64,000 nt of DNA from Lamellibrachia columna (Eukaryota; Annelida; Polychaeta; Sabellida; Siboglinidae): contig OY759261.1 of NCBI GenBank assembly GCA_963662155.1, forward strand, positions 48,177,908 to 48,241,907, read 5' to 3'. The notes below the pieces were generated by a model. It had not been told where the DNA came from. It ran no database searches and saw only the letters and a list, made by a program, of their open reading frames with translations. Positions 16,050 through 28,620 of the stretch are shown here, in pieces (the stretch's first letter is position 1; the number at the start of each line of letters is the position of its first letter). Position numbers and translations under genes: made by a program.

Positions 16050-16340
16050 GTTAAATATATTTATTAATATATTTATTTATTAATTATAACTTCATGTATA
16101 TTATTTCAGTTATATATATTTACATTGTCTTATTTCTGCATAATATTAATTCAATTTTTTCTCTAATTGTGATAACTATTTTAGCATATTTAATTTATGT
16201 GATTAAATATGCTAAAATATGATTGCTCTACTATATTTTATTACACTAGACATATGTTATATTCTTATTTTAAGTAGCTTGCATAATGTATTTGTAAAGA
16301 ATAGCATGTTTATTTAGTAATTTTATAACTATTTCTCTTG
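16050..16340. repeat. AT-rich segment containing a perfect 18-bp inverted repeat
   Basis: 16177-16194 (TATTTTAGCATATTTAAT) is the exact reverse complement of 16202-16219, with a 7-base spacer. The surroundings are almost only A and T. It might be part of a foldback/MITE, but no target duplication was found. Confidence 0.7.
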
Positions 16341-16448
16341 TAAAGCGCCACGACGGTTGATTTGTGAGGCGGAATACCCGAACACGGGAACGGCATTGTT
16401 ACATTGTTACACTGTTACATTGGTATATTGTCGGAACATTAGATTGTC

Positions 16449-17455
16449 CCCCCCCCCGTCACAATTTCTCGTCGTCCATCCCTCCTGTCACACTCCGTCT
16501 CCCGCACCGCCCCTCCTGTCACCCTCCGTCTCCCCACCACCCCTCCTGTCACCCTCCGTCTCCCCTACCACCCCTCCTGTCACCCTCTGTCTTCCCTACC
16601 GCCCCTCCTGTCACCCTCCGTCTCCCCTACCACCCCTACTGTCACCCTCCTTCTCCCCACCACCCCTTCTGTCACCCTCCGTCTCCCCTACCACTTCCCC
16701 TGTCACCCTCCGTCTCCCCTACCGCCCCTCATGTCACCCTCCGTCTCCCCTGCCGCCCCTCCTGTCACCCTCCGTCTCCCCAACCACCCCCTGTCACCCT
16801 CCATCTCCCCAACCACCCCTCCTGTCACCCTCTCTCTCCCCACCACCTCTCCTGTCACCCTCCATCTCCCCTACCACCCCTCCTGTTACCCCCCGTCTCC
16901 CCTACCGCCCCTCCTGTCACCCTCCGTCGCCCCTACCACCCCTCCTGTCACCCTCCGTCTCCCCTACCGCCCCTCATGTCACCCTCCGTCTCCCCTGCCG
17001 CCCCTCCTGTCACCCTCCGTCTCCCCTACTACCTCTCCTGTCACCCTCCGTCTCCCCAACCACCCCTCCTGTCACCCTCTCTCTCCCCACCACCTCTCCT
17101 GTCACCCTCTGTCTCCCCTACCACCCCTCCTGTCACCCTCCGTCTCCCCTACCACCCCTCCTGTCACCCCCGTCTCCCCTACCGCCCCTCCTGTCACCCT
17201 CCGTCTCCTCAACCACCCCTCCTGTCACCCTCTCTCTCCCCACCACCTCTCCTGTCACCCTCTGTTTCCCCTACCACCCCTCCTGTCACCCTACGTCTCT
17301 CCTACCACCCCTCATGTCACCCCTCGTCACCCCTACCGCCCCTCCTGTCACCCTCCGTCGCCCCTACCACCCCTCCTGTCACACTCCGTCTTCCCTACGG
17401 CCCCTCCTGTCACCCTCCGTCTCCCCAACACCCCTCCTGTCACCCTCCGTCACTT
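16449..17455. repeat. 32-bp C/T-rich minisatellite, about 31 copies
   Basis: The unit reads CCCCTCCTGTCACCCTCCGT followed by CTCCCCTACCAC. Because 32 is not a multiple of three and the strand has almost no stop-codon material, all three plus frames stay open for 290-385 codons with Pro/Ser-rich text. That explains the long ORFs without any gene. Variants (CTACCG, CAACCA, CCACCA) are interspersed and blocks of several units recur, suggesting higher-order duplication. Confidence 0.9.
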
Positions 17456-17755
17456 CGAAACTAACGCTTTCATTGGATTCGTCGAAACTGTCGCAATCGC
17501 TTCTATGGAACTAGAACCAACCGCTGCTCCGGCGTCGACGCATTCGTCACCAGCGAACCTCGCAACGTCACCTGGAGTCGACCAGTCTGAGATATGAGAC
17601 GGTTGGAATAAGAATGCGGCTGAAGTACTTGTCGGTATCTCTCACAAACTAGATATACAACATTTGATTTATTTTGAAGATTATTTTAAATATTTGAATT
17701 CTTTATCTGAATGCCGGAGTAATCGTTGTACTGTGATACAACGTAAACATAGCTA

Positions 17756-18200
17756 TCGTGAACCATATCCAGTGTGCTAAGTGCGTGAACCATGTCCAAT
17801 GTGCTAAGTGCGTGAACCAGGTCCAGTATTATTAAGTGCGTGAACCATGTCCACTGTGTTAGGCGCGTGAACCATGTCCGTGTGTTAAGCGCGTGAACCT
17901 TGTCCAGTGTGTTAAGGGAACCATGTCCAATGTGCTAAGCGCGTGAACCATGTCCAGTGTGTTAAGTGCGTGAACCATGTCCAGTGTGTTAAGCGCGTGA
18001 ACCATGTCAAGTATGTTAAGCGCATTAACCATATCCAGTGTGTTAAAAGTGCGTGAACTATGTCCAGTGTGTTAAGCGCGCGAACCATGTCCAATGTGTT
18101 AAGTGCCTGAACCATGTCCAGTATGTTAAATGCGTGAGCCACGACCTGTGTGTTAAGTGTGTGAACCATGTCCAGTGTGCTAAATGCGTGAACCATGTCA
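17756..18200. repeat. 27-bp minisatellite, about 16 copies
   Basis: The unit is GTGAACCATGTCCAGTGTGT followed by TAAGCGC, with many point variants and a few indels. As a multiple of three it leaves a minus-strand frame open (see next entry). Confidence 0.9.
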
Positions 18201-18250
18201 GCAGCCAAAGAAAGAGCTAGGATAAGCAGTATGCAAAAGTAACGGTCCAT
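17912..18250 (-). CDS. possible secreted repeat peptide grown out of the 27-bp minisatellite (speculative)
   Basis: The minus-strand ATG at 18250 opens with MDRYFCILLILALSLAAD, a textbook signal-peptide profile, and runs directly into 9-residue repeats of the form MVHALNTLD encoded by the minisatellite. At about 18045 a run of four T (CTTTTAAC instead of CTTAAC) shifts the frame to a WTWFTRLTH reading that stops at 17912. The frame switch, the absence of known relatives and the repeat origin argue for chance. The signal-peptide-like start is what keeps it on the list. Confidence 0.2.
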   Translation of the reverse strand: MDRYFCILLILALSLAADMVHAFSTLDMVHTLNTQVVAHAFNILDMVQALNTLDMVRALNTLDIVHALLTHWIWLMRLTYLTWFTRLTHWTWFTHLTHWTWFTRLAHWTWFP

Positions 18251-18334
18251 TGAACAAGAAGGCCGTGTTAGCTGCGCCAGAATGTGATACAATAAGCATT
18301 ATGAATACGCAGTCCTTGTCAGCTGCTTATAGTG

Positions 18335-18381
18335 TGTGTATATGTGTGTGTGTGTGTGTGGGTGCGTGTGTGCGTGCGTGC

Positions 18382-18413
<32 letters not shown>

Positions 18414-18487
18414 ATGCGTGTGCGTGTGCATGTGCGTGCGTGCGTGCGCGTGCGCGTGCGCGTGCGCGCGCGAGAGTGTGTGTGTGT
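18335..18487. repeat. (GT)n/(GTGC)n microsatellite
   Basis: GT, GCGT and GCGC-rich tract. Confidence 0.9.
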
Positions 18488-18613
18488 CAAAATTGAGGGG
18501 AGACGTAACCTCTTTAATAACCATGAATCCAATGCCGATGCATGCGTCCTGGAACTGGTTTACTTCACAGAATACGTTAAACGAATGTTGTTCCTTTGTG
18601 CAAAATTTCTTGG

Positions 18614-18679
18614 TGTGGGTAACCTAGTATGTGGGTAACCTAGTATGCGGGTAACCTAGTATGCAGGTAACCTAGTATG
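18614..18679. repeat. 16-bp tandem repeat, four copies
   Basis: The unit is GTGGGTAACCTAGTAT, the later copies starting GC. Confidence 0.85.
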
Positions 18680-18889
18680 CTGTTTGCACATTTAAGTCTC
18701 ATTGCGTGACAAAGACCTGGTATCCAGCAGCAAGGGCAAAACCGAATAAAAAATCGTTCAGGCGTCAGACTCGGGAAACAAGTATAGATGTAAAATGATA
18801 AGTTATATCTTTGGGTTACAGAAAAGTTGCTGTCAACTCTTACGTTGTTTTCCCCCGAGAAGCATTTACATGTGTAGACCACCACCGCC

Positions 18890-18896
18890 AACAACG

Positions 18897-18931
<35 letters not shown>

Positions 18932-18952
18932 AATAATAATAATAACAATAGT
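18890..18952. repeat. (CAA)n-(TAA)n microsatellite
   Basis: CAA runs grading into TAA. Confidence 0.9.
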
Positions 18953-19039
18953 ATTATAATTACTGTTAATTATTGTAATCATGAGTACGATTATGAATAT
19001 GAATATGTCATTATTGTAATTATATTGTGATTGTGATTA

Positions 19040-19440
19040 TGGTTGAATTACGATTATGAATATGAATATATCATAATGAGCAGTATTGTAATTATGATTA
19101 TGATTATGATTGTGACTGTGATTATGATCGTGGTAGTGATTGTGATCGTGATTATGAATATGAATATATCGTTATTTGCTGTATTGTAATTATGATTATG
19201 ATTATGATTATGATTATGATTATGATTATGATTATGATTATGATCATGATCATGATCATGATCATGATCAATATCATGAATATGATTTTGATTTTGATTT
19301 TGATTATAATTATGATTATGATTATGATCGTGATGGTGATAGTGATAGCGATTATGAATATGAATATGATCGTGATTATCACTATTATTGTTATTATTAT
19401 CATCATTGGTGTCATCATCATTATTCGATTATTAATACTT
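19040..19440. repeat. (GATTAT)n-derived microsatellite
   Basis: Pure GATTAT/TGATTA between about 19188 and 19245, then GATCAT and TGATTT variants. Left and right ends are degenerate. The Asp-Tyr and Ile-Met frames are artefacts. Confidence 0.9.
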
Positions 19441-20055
19441 TGTGTCAGCAAGTAGGAACCGATATTATGGCACTGCAATCTAGCATCTGGATCTGGATAG
19501 GATAATTACTTAGTCCTTCTAGGCTATTGCACTGAGCGTTTATTTAAGAGTGTCCTTTTCCTGAGTTAGTGAGTCCATCACAAGATTGTTTCCATTTTCC
19601 TGCGTGGGATCTTTTACTTCCTCTGGCACAGACACCAGATCGAAGGGAACAACAGGCAATTTCTCGATGTGCTGCGCTGTAGGTCCCCAACTCGTTCAAA
19701 TCGCGGTCTATTATTCCCAGGACTACATTATTTGACATCGACCAAGGTCAACGTAGAGACAGAACAAACATCGCAGCAATAACTGAACAGGTCAGACCAC
19801 AGTTAGATGACTATGTTATCTGGTGAAATCGCTGTCAATAAGTATTTTTAGCACCCAAGATACCTTAGTCAAAACCCGTCAACAATAATGCCGTCCAATG
19901 GAAATGTCTAGCATGTCACAGTGACACAAGTTGTATTGCTGTGCTGCTTGAAAGAGGACTTGCACAGTGTTTCTGCGGAGAAAATTAAACATTATAAATT
20001 TGTTAGTAGTACTAGTTAGCATTATAGAGCATTATATAGAATTATACAGATTAGA

Positions 20056-20460
<405 letters not shown>

Positions 20461-20830
20461 ATTGTTAAGACCGACGGTGACTAATGTTTTGGCAGCAATC
20501 CCTGCTTTCGTACGTAATGCCACGTTTGTAATAGTAGCTGTAAAAAGTGTCGGTTGTTTACTTCGTTTCTCTCGTAAACTACCTAGAAACGATTTGTGTC
20601 CTCTGGCGTCTTATTGGGCCGTTTGTTGTACTGTATATTATCTACCTGATCATGATGTCCTGCGTTCGTCATACGCCACGCAGTGTTCTCAGTAGTAATC
20701 ACCTAGTCGGTAAACTACTGATTTGTGCCCTCTGACGTCTTATTGTGTGTTTGACGATGAATGAACTGACTGCGTTATCAAGTAAATGGTCGGGCTTTAA
20801 CCGTCATAGTCTATTAAACCGAATAAAAAC

Positions 20831-20928
20831 GACGAGAGACAGACAGACATACACACGCACAGGCACAGGTACACGCACACGCACAGCACGCTCGCACGCA
20901 CGCACGCACGCACGCACACACGGAAACG
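20831..20928. repeat. CA/CG-rich microsatellite
   Basis: ACAGAC, CACG and GCAC units at the end of the single copy-A unit. Confidence 0.85.
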
Positions 20929-20964
20929 TATAGACACAGAGACAGAGGCACACAAATTAGTTAC

Positions 20965-21380
20965 GAAAAATACCTAAAAGAATGCAGTTTAACTCTAACT
21001 AGAAATTAAAACATTGAAAAGAACAAGAAAACATCAAACAGAAGTGTCTATGATACTGAATGGCTTTGATAGAAGTATATGTTCTCACTTAATGATGACA
21101 GAAGAACTATAGCATATGATGTAACTATATCTGTGTATATTGGATATCAGAAGTATTGATTTTCACAGAGCTACTAATTAATGGAACACATTATAGATAA
21201 TCATATATCTACTGATTATGTAAATGCTAGCAGTTAGATGATGAGTAATCATTGGATTATCGATAAGCCAACGGCACCCTTGTCTATTGGACATTTGCGT
21301 TTTGGTTTGGATGGGAAACTTGTTAAATCGTGCTAAAAATAGATAGATCTTGTTAAATATTAGTAAATCAGGTTAAATCG
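20965..21380 (+). mobile_element. decayed LINE 3' end (copy A)
   Basis: 'aatggaacacattatag' and 'gtaaatgctagcag' recall the end of the LINE ORF. 'attggattatcgataagcca' and the following TTGTTAAAT repeats match the family 3' tail seen at 3660 and 6320. Copy B carries the same remnant at 28230-28620. Confidence 0.6.
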
Positions 21381-22317
21381 TGTCACGTGCTCTTCGTGTT
21401 GCCAGAACCAAACAGCAGCAGCTACGTGCAGGTAAATGGGAACGATACGGTACGGGAATGCAGCAGTATAATAATTAACGCAACAATATAATATTTAGTA
21501 CAGCAGTACAATAATTATTTTGCTTCACCCCTTTAAAAAAGGGTACATTGAAGAAGAACATTTATTTTTTAAGACACATTGTAAATGGCAACTTCAATTG
21601 GTAGAACGTTGGTTGAGTTAGCTCTTGTGAGACTCAGGCGTTGCTGTAATGTCATATACACGGCAAATAAAATTGCAGATACAGATTGGAGCCAACGGCA
21701 ACACAAGCGGGCATGGTGCTGCCCAACAGACAGGAATGTGTGACTTGTATGATTTCATATGATGCAGTATCTACTTATATACTAAGACTCCTCTCGCAAC
21801 GCAGCATTTTTAGGACAATTTGTGCAGACAGATAAAAACCGGACGATTTTCACCGCACTTGCGTGTTGTGTAGATGGTGCCTGGATCGTGGAACATTAAC
21901 AAACCTCGATAATGTCGACCGGGACATGGTTCTATGCCTAAGACAGGAGCAGGAAGGTGGACATTTCCTTGTTTTGTGCCACGTTTGAGGTTTCATTCAA
22001 GAAAGGCAGAGTCAATGCATGATCCCAACCCAAAGGCTGTTTTCCGCAAACCGAACGTCAGTGTCTTCCCAGCAGCTCACTCTTCCCAAACGCGACGTAT
22101 CAATGTTGTCGAGTCAATTGCTTTCTACAAGTTGCACATTTTGTAGAGGTTGAGCTCGTTCGCTTGGACGACTACAGCGATAGTTTTGCCAGAACTGCCT
22201 GGTTAAACAAGCAATCTATGTTCGCGCGTTCTTCACAATCAATCGCACGTGTCAACATTGGTCGTCGAAGTAGTTGTGAAAAACACAGGTGATGGCCTTC
22301 ATAGTTTCACATATTGA
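21381..22317 (+). other. duplicated low-copy sequence, no gene recognised
   Basis: Matched by 28621-29690 in copy B. A frame with PRLRFHSRKAESMH is shared by both copies, but this follows from the duplication and no family is recognised. Confidence 0.4.
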
Positions 22318-22567
22318 ACAAAACAAGAACGTTGATAAGAAGTATTGTGCAATGTCCTTTATTGGCCGTGACTGGGTGCCCATACCTATGTACAAATGTT
22401 CACTCAGCTGCTACGTAAGCGTATATGTCCACATATGCAATTGAGACTTTGGTGTGCAATGCGCTTCCCTTTTTTCACTCTAAAAAATTAAACATTTGTC
22501 AAACTTAATATTGCATCGCAGCAATCAGAAAAAACACAAATGTTGACACTGAACGACACTGTTTGTT

Positions 22568-23170
22568 ATGCCGAAACTGTCTAATGTTGAGCTCGAACGT
22601 ACTTTGGGCCTTCTGGAGGCCGGACAGTCTGTAGTAGAGGTTGCGTGTGTCTTTCGGTGCAGTAAACAGACTATTCACAGTCTGACGACACATGTCCAGA
22701 TAAATTGGTCAGTGGCTGATTTCCTAAGTTCATAGGCACCTGGTATTACGTCACGTGGAGAAGACCGACAAATCAGGCTGCAGCGTCTGCGTGATTAGTT
22801 TGCGACTGCAATCTCGTCCAGTGAGCAAGTCTTTAGAGGACGGTGACAGTGGAAATCTTCGAAATTGTCTGCACTTGGCAGGAATTCGTTATGTTGGACC
22901 CATTCTAAAACCTGTGCACCGTTGTCAGTGACATGTGTTCTGAACCCCACCTAGACATTCTGACCCATAATTGTCAGTACATGAATATGTACAATAGTCA
23001 TCGCATCTAACCTTCATGCTGCATGATCAGGACACAATATACCTACATGTCAGGTTTCTTGTTTTGCTCAGTGTATACCGACTTGGTACATTACCCGTCA
23101 TGCTCTGGGGTTGCTCTGCTATCTGTTTATCACGTGTATGTAATATCATTGTGTGTCTACCGTCATATTA
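22568..23170 (+). pseudogene. Tc1-like transposase remnant (copy A)
   Basis: The ATG at 22568 opens a helix-turn-helix-like N-terminus (MPKLSNVELERTLGLLEAGQ, then FRCSKQTIHSL). It continues in the same frame to TSRGEDRQIRLQRLRD, a TAG, then FATAISSSEQVF, which matches the second DNA-binding helix region of Tc1/mariner-superfamily transposases. Later pieces (LPVMLWGC near 23090) suggest the catalytic domain, frameshifted. Multiple stops make it non-functional. I did not find clear terminal repeats. Confidence 0.65.
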
Positions 23171-23243
23171 ATAACCTGTACCGTTCAAAGGAATGTCTGA
23201 TTTCCCGATTGTCACAGTGTGCGCGCGTGTTCTTGTGTCGCGC

Positions 23244-23251
23244 TATATAAG
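23244..23251 (+). promoter_or_regulatory. TATA-box-like motif upstream of the 55-bp monomer (copy A)
   Basis: TATATAAG in the GC-rich context CGCGC...CG, about 30 bases before the single 55-bp-type monomer. The same motif precedes the big array in copy B. Promoter function is inferred only. Confidence 0.35.
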
Positions 23252-23275
23252 CGATTGTATCTGTAACGACGAACC

Positions 23276-23319
23276 GAGTTGACCTCATTGTGCGATCAAG
23301 TCGGTGCCCATTCTCTGAA
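23276..23319. repeat. single truncated 55-bp-family monomer
   Basis: One monomer, missing 12 bases relative to the terminal monomer of copy B (GGTGCC joined straight to CATTCTC). It carries the 'cctcatt' variant found in only two copy-B monomers (31511 and 32666). Flanks on both sides match those of the 8.2-kb array. Confidence 0.9.
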
Positions 23320-23450
23320 AGTATCACGTGGGTGGCCTTGAATAAAATATGGTAAGGTCGATCACCACATGAATAGCATAGCATGCGACTGTAATTAGTA
23401 CATTGAGTTCACAACATAGTTGCACAATCGGTGACATTCCGAGCCTACGG

Positions 23451-23858
23451 CAGGGATCAGCAAACGTTTCGGGACGAGGGCCAAAATTGGGAGTGCTATG
23501 TTAAGGCGGGCCAAAGCTATTAAGCACTGAAAAACACAGTATTATTATCTGCTTTGCAAGGCTAAAAAATATGATAATATACAAATAGAACGTGGAAACA
23601 TTTTCGAAACAATGCAAGAGAAGTCAGCACATCTAATGAATACAGTCAATGCTAAGGATGGTGCTGCATATTCTTCGACAAAACAGACCGAACTGTGGGC
23701 GGAGCGGTGAGACTGAGAGTCGCAGAAGATCCCTCAAACGTGTGTCCTTGAGTCGGCACCGAAGGTTCTTGATGTGATTCATGGCTGAGAATCCTGATTC
23801 ACATGGCCATGTGCTGCCGAAAAGCACCAAAAAAATGTCTGTGCTGCTTCTCTGAATG
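23451..23858 (-). pseudogene. truncated hAT element, transposase C-terminus (copy A)
   Basis: It begins with the hAT terminus CAGGGATCAGCAAACG, preceded by the same GCCTACGG as copy B, so it is the same insertion event. The minus-strand frame reads LVLFGSTWPCESGFSAMNHI, then DLLRLSVSPL: the hAT C-terminal dimerisation region. Similarity to copy B stops near 23858 and unrelated sequence follows. Confidence 0.85.
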
Positions 23859-25134
23859 TAGTTGATTGAAATCACATGAACGCGCCACTTTTATCTCATC
23901 CTATATATTAACGATCAAGCTGAAATTAAAGGTGACTCCTTAATTCGATTTGGTTCGCTGGGCCCAGATGACATGTTGCGAAAAATGGCAATCGTGGAAT
24001 ATATACACTGTAACATAAAGCTATCCACACTTTCTCACAATTACCCGATATAACGACACAAATCAATTATTTCCATACTTTATCCAATGATAAAAATGCG
24101 TCTGCACAATTAGTATATTTCGTACATTGAAAATCACATGTTATTTCCCCACAATGGAAAAACGCTTGCTTAATGCCAAACGCCATTACATAAGAGACCG
24201 CCATTGCGCAATAGGAAAGATAATCTCATTATTATGTAAAACACAGCCAACTTCACACCTTTTCCAATGGTGAAGTGTGCACACAGCATACACCACTGTT
24301 GGCGTATTCTTGTGGACAGTGGTGTGTACACAGCACACACCACTGCTGGCGTATTCTTGTGGACAGCTGGAATGAGAATACGGATAATTTGAGGATATCT
24401 AACTTTCTTGAGGAGAGTAAAGAATGCTTCTCTATTTACATAGACGAGCCAGTATATGAGACCCACAACGGCCTTAGAGACTGGCATATATCATAAATCA
24501 TAAGTAATCTGAGCAATAGTGTTGGTTGAAGAGAACTTCGTAAACATCGCGTGGTTTGAAAAAAAGATCTATCTTAGTCACACGGATATGTTTACGAGAT
24601 AGCGTTCGGTCAACCGTAGCCACTTAAATGGCAATCGGTGAGGGTGACATTCAGTCTGTTGTAGACATTGACAATGTTTGTCTGTGCTGGCTCCGCAACA
24701 GAGCCACGCTAAGAATGACCGCCAAATGTAATGTGGAAACGGTTGCAAATGTGTACACTTTGTTCAGCTTCGTCCTTGGGTGAGATTCACAACGATACCA
24801 TGACAAGGAATAGTAGCTGTGAAATCTAACATCGCGCAATTATAATTCGGAAATTACAGGTCTCAAATAAGGTTTCATATATTAGGTGTATGTCTTAGCA
24901 CACAGCTCGTGCATTGGTTTTTATGATCAACCAACTGTTCATTTGTTGTAAGCATTAATCATTACGATGTTGTCGCGAGCTTCTCAAACTGTTCAACAGA
25001 TAACGCCTCGACTGTTGTTGGCCTCAACATCACCTTGACACGCTTCTACAGCCTGTTTTAATTCAATAAAGTCTACTTGTTTACTTAAACATTATTAACA
25101 AATGTCGCTTTCTTTTTTTTTACTGTAAAAAAAT
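23859..25134. other. unique spacer between duplication copies
   Basis: No gene recognised. A 47-bp tandem duplication (two copies, 24275-24368, containing 'tggcgtattcttgtggacag') is the only structure seen. Confidence 0.5.
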
Positions 25135-25420
<286 letters not shown>

Positions 25421-26084
25421 AACGTAAGTGATCGCCTGTAATGCTACACATGTTTGCAGTAAACTGTGAAGAATCCACCACACGGTTGCAGTGACGATGA
25501 TGCATGATGCCAGCTAAGCATTTAAAGACAAATAGTGCTTCTGACTACTCAATGTCGGCCTGGTGGATTACCATAAGCGAGATTAGTCAACTAAAGGTAC
25601 CACTTCCATTCCGCCAATGAGAGAGCTCGAACTCTCTAGCCTGAGATGGCCTTAGTACGATACACGCGTTGGGCAGCACTGGCATGTTTCTCGATATGCT
25701 GCGCTGTTGGTCGTCAACGCGTTCAAATCGTGGTGTATTATTCCCAGGACTACATTATTTGACATCGCATCGACCAAGGTCAACATGGAGACAGAACAAA
25801 CATCGCAGCAATAACTGTACAGTTCAGACCACAGTTAGATGACTATGTTATCTGGTGAAATCGGTGTCAATAAGTATTTTTAGCACCCAAGAAATACCTT
25901 TGTCAAAACCCGTCAACAATAATGCCGTCCAATGTAAATGTCTAGCATGTCTCAGTGACGCAAATTATATTGCTGTGCTACTTGAAAGATACCTTGCACA
26001 GTTTTTCTGCGGAGAAAATGAAACATCATAAACTTGTTAGTAGTACTGGTTAGCATTATAGAGCATTATAGAGTATTATAGAGA

Positions 26085-26335
<251 letters not shown>

Positions 26336-26426
26336 AGATTGTTAAGACGAAGGTGACTGATGTTTTGGCAGCATCCCTACTTCCGTACGTAATGCCACGT
26401 TTGTGATAGTAGCTGTAAAACGTGTT

Positions 26427-26821
26427 GGTTGTTCACTTCGTTTCTCTTGTAAATTACTTAGAAACGATGTGTGCCCTCTGGCGTCTTATTGGGCCGTTTG
26501 TTCTACTATATATTATCTACCTGATCATGATGTCTGCGTTCGTCATATGCCACGCAATGTTCTCAGTAGTAATTACCTAATCTGATTTCCGAACCGAATG
26601 CACCATAATACATAAGAGTGTTTTTTCACAAGTGACACATAATAAAACCGACTGTGGGTTTGACGATGAACTCAACTGACTGCGTTATCAATGGAAATGG
26701 TTGGGCTTTGACCGTCATAGTCTATTAAACCAAATAAAAACGACGAGAGAAAGACATACAGACAGACAGACACACGCACGCACGCTCGCACGCACCCCCG
26801 CACGCACGCACGTGCACGCGC

Positions 26822-26856
<35 letters not shown>

Positions 26857-28190
26857 CACACATACACACGCACATACGCACGCACGCACGCATGTACGCG
26901 CGCGCGTCGGTTGTTTACTTCGTTTCTCTCGTAAACTACTTAGAAACGATGTGTGCCCTCTGGTGTCTTATTGGGCCGTTTGTTCTACTATATATTATTT
27001 ACCTGATCATGATGTCTGCGTTCGTCATATGCCACGCAATGTTCTCAGTAGTAATTACCTAATCTGATTTCCGAACCGAATGCACCATAATACATAAGAG
27101 TGTTTTTTCACAAGTGACACATAATAAAACCGACTGTGTGTTTGACGATGAACTCAACTGACTGCGTTATCAGTGGAAATGGTTGGGCTTTGACCGTCAT
27201 AGTCTATTAAACCAAATAAAAACGACGAGAGAAAGACATACAGACAGACAGACACACGCACGCACGCTCGCACGCACCCCCGCACGCACGCACGTGCACG
27301 CGCATGCGCACGCACGCACGCACGCACACACATACACACGCACATACGCACGCACGCACGCATGTACGCGCGCGCGTCGGTTGTTTACTTCGTTTCTCTC
27401 GTAAACTACTTAGAAACGATGTGTGCCCTCTGGCGCCTTATTGGGCCGTTTGTTCCACTGTATATTATCTACCTGATCATGATGTCTGCGTTCGTCATAC
27501 GCCACGCAATGTTCTCAGTAGTAATTACCTAGTCTGATTTCCGAACCGAATGCACCATAATACATAAGCGTGTTTTTTCACAAGTAACACAATAAAACCG
27601 ACTGTGTGTTTGACGATGAACTCAACTGACTGCGTTATCAGGTAAAATGGTCGGGCTTTCACCGTCATAGTCTATTAAACCAAATAAAAACGACGGGAGA
27701 CAGATATACAGACATACATACACACGCACGCACGCGCGCACGTGCACGCGCACACACACACGCGCGCGCACACACACGCGCGCGCGCACGCACGGTTGTT
27801 CACTTCGTTTCTCTCGTAAACTACTGATTTGTGCCCTCTGGCGTCTTATTGGGCCGTTTGTTCTATTGTATATTATCTACCTGATCATGATGTCTGCGTT
27901 TGTCATACGCCACGCAATGTTCTCAGTAGTAATTACCTAGTCTGATTTCCGAACCGAATGCACCATAATACATAAGCGTGTTTTTTAACAAGTAACACAA
28001 TAGAACCGACTGTGCGTTTGACGATGAACTCAACTGACTGCGTTATCAGGTAAAGTGTTCGGGCTTTCACCGTCATAGTCTATTAAGCCAAATAAAAACG
28101 ACGAGAGACAGACCTACAGACAGATAGACACACGCACACGCACACGCACACCCACACGCACCCGCATACGCACGCACACACACGCACACA
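26427..28190. repeat. four tandem copies of a 0.4-0.48 kb unit
   Basis: Units start at 26427, 26909, 27379 and 27794 with 'ggttgtt(c/t)acttcgtttc' and each ends in a CA/CG microsatellite. Spacings are 482, 470 and 415; the differences lie mostly in the microsatellite. Copy A has a single such unit (20552-20928). No coding meaning is apparent. Confidence 0.9.
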
Positions 28191-28229
28191 TATACCTAAA
28201 ATAATGCAGTTTAACACTAACTAGAAATG

Positions 28230-28620
28230 AAAACATTGAAAAGAACAATAAAACATCAAACAGATGTGTCTAAGATACTGAATGGCTTTGATAGAAGTAT
28301 TTGTTCTCATTTAATGATGACAGAAGAACTATAGCATACGAAGTAACTATAGTGAAATAACTGTGTATATTGGATATATAAAAGTATTAATTCTCACAGA
28401 GCTACTAACTAATGGAACATTATAGATAATCATAGATCTACTGATTATGTAAATGCTGGCAGATAGATATATGAGTAATCGTTGGATTATCGATAGGCAA
28501 ACGCCACCCTTGTCCATTTGACATTTGCGTTTTTGGTTTGGATAGGAAAATTGTTAAATCGTGTTAAAAATAGATAGATATTGTTAAATATTGTTAAATC
28601 TGGTTAAATCGTGTCACGTG
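28230..28620 (+). mobile_element. decayed LINE 3' end (copy B)
   Basis: Counterpart of 20965-21380: the same ORF-end and 3'-tail traces, ending in TTGTTAAAT repeats. Confidence 0.6.

Noticed and set aside
16357..17597. Three overlapping 288-385 codon Pro/Ser-rich frames
   Set aside because: Produced by a 32-base C/T-rich minisatellite that contains no stop codons in any plus frame; no start context, domain or splice support.
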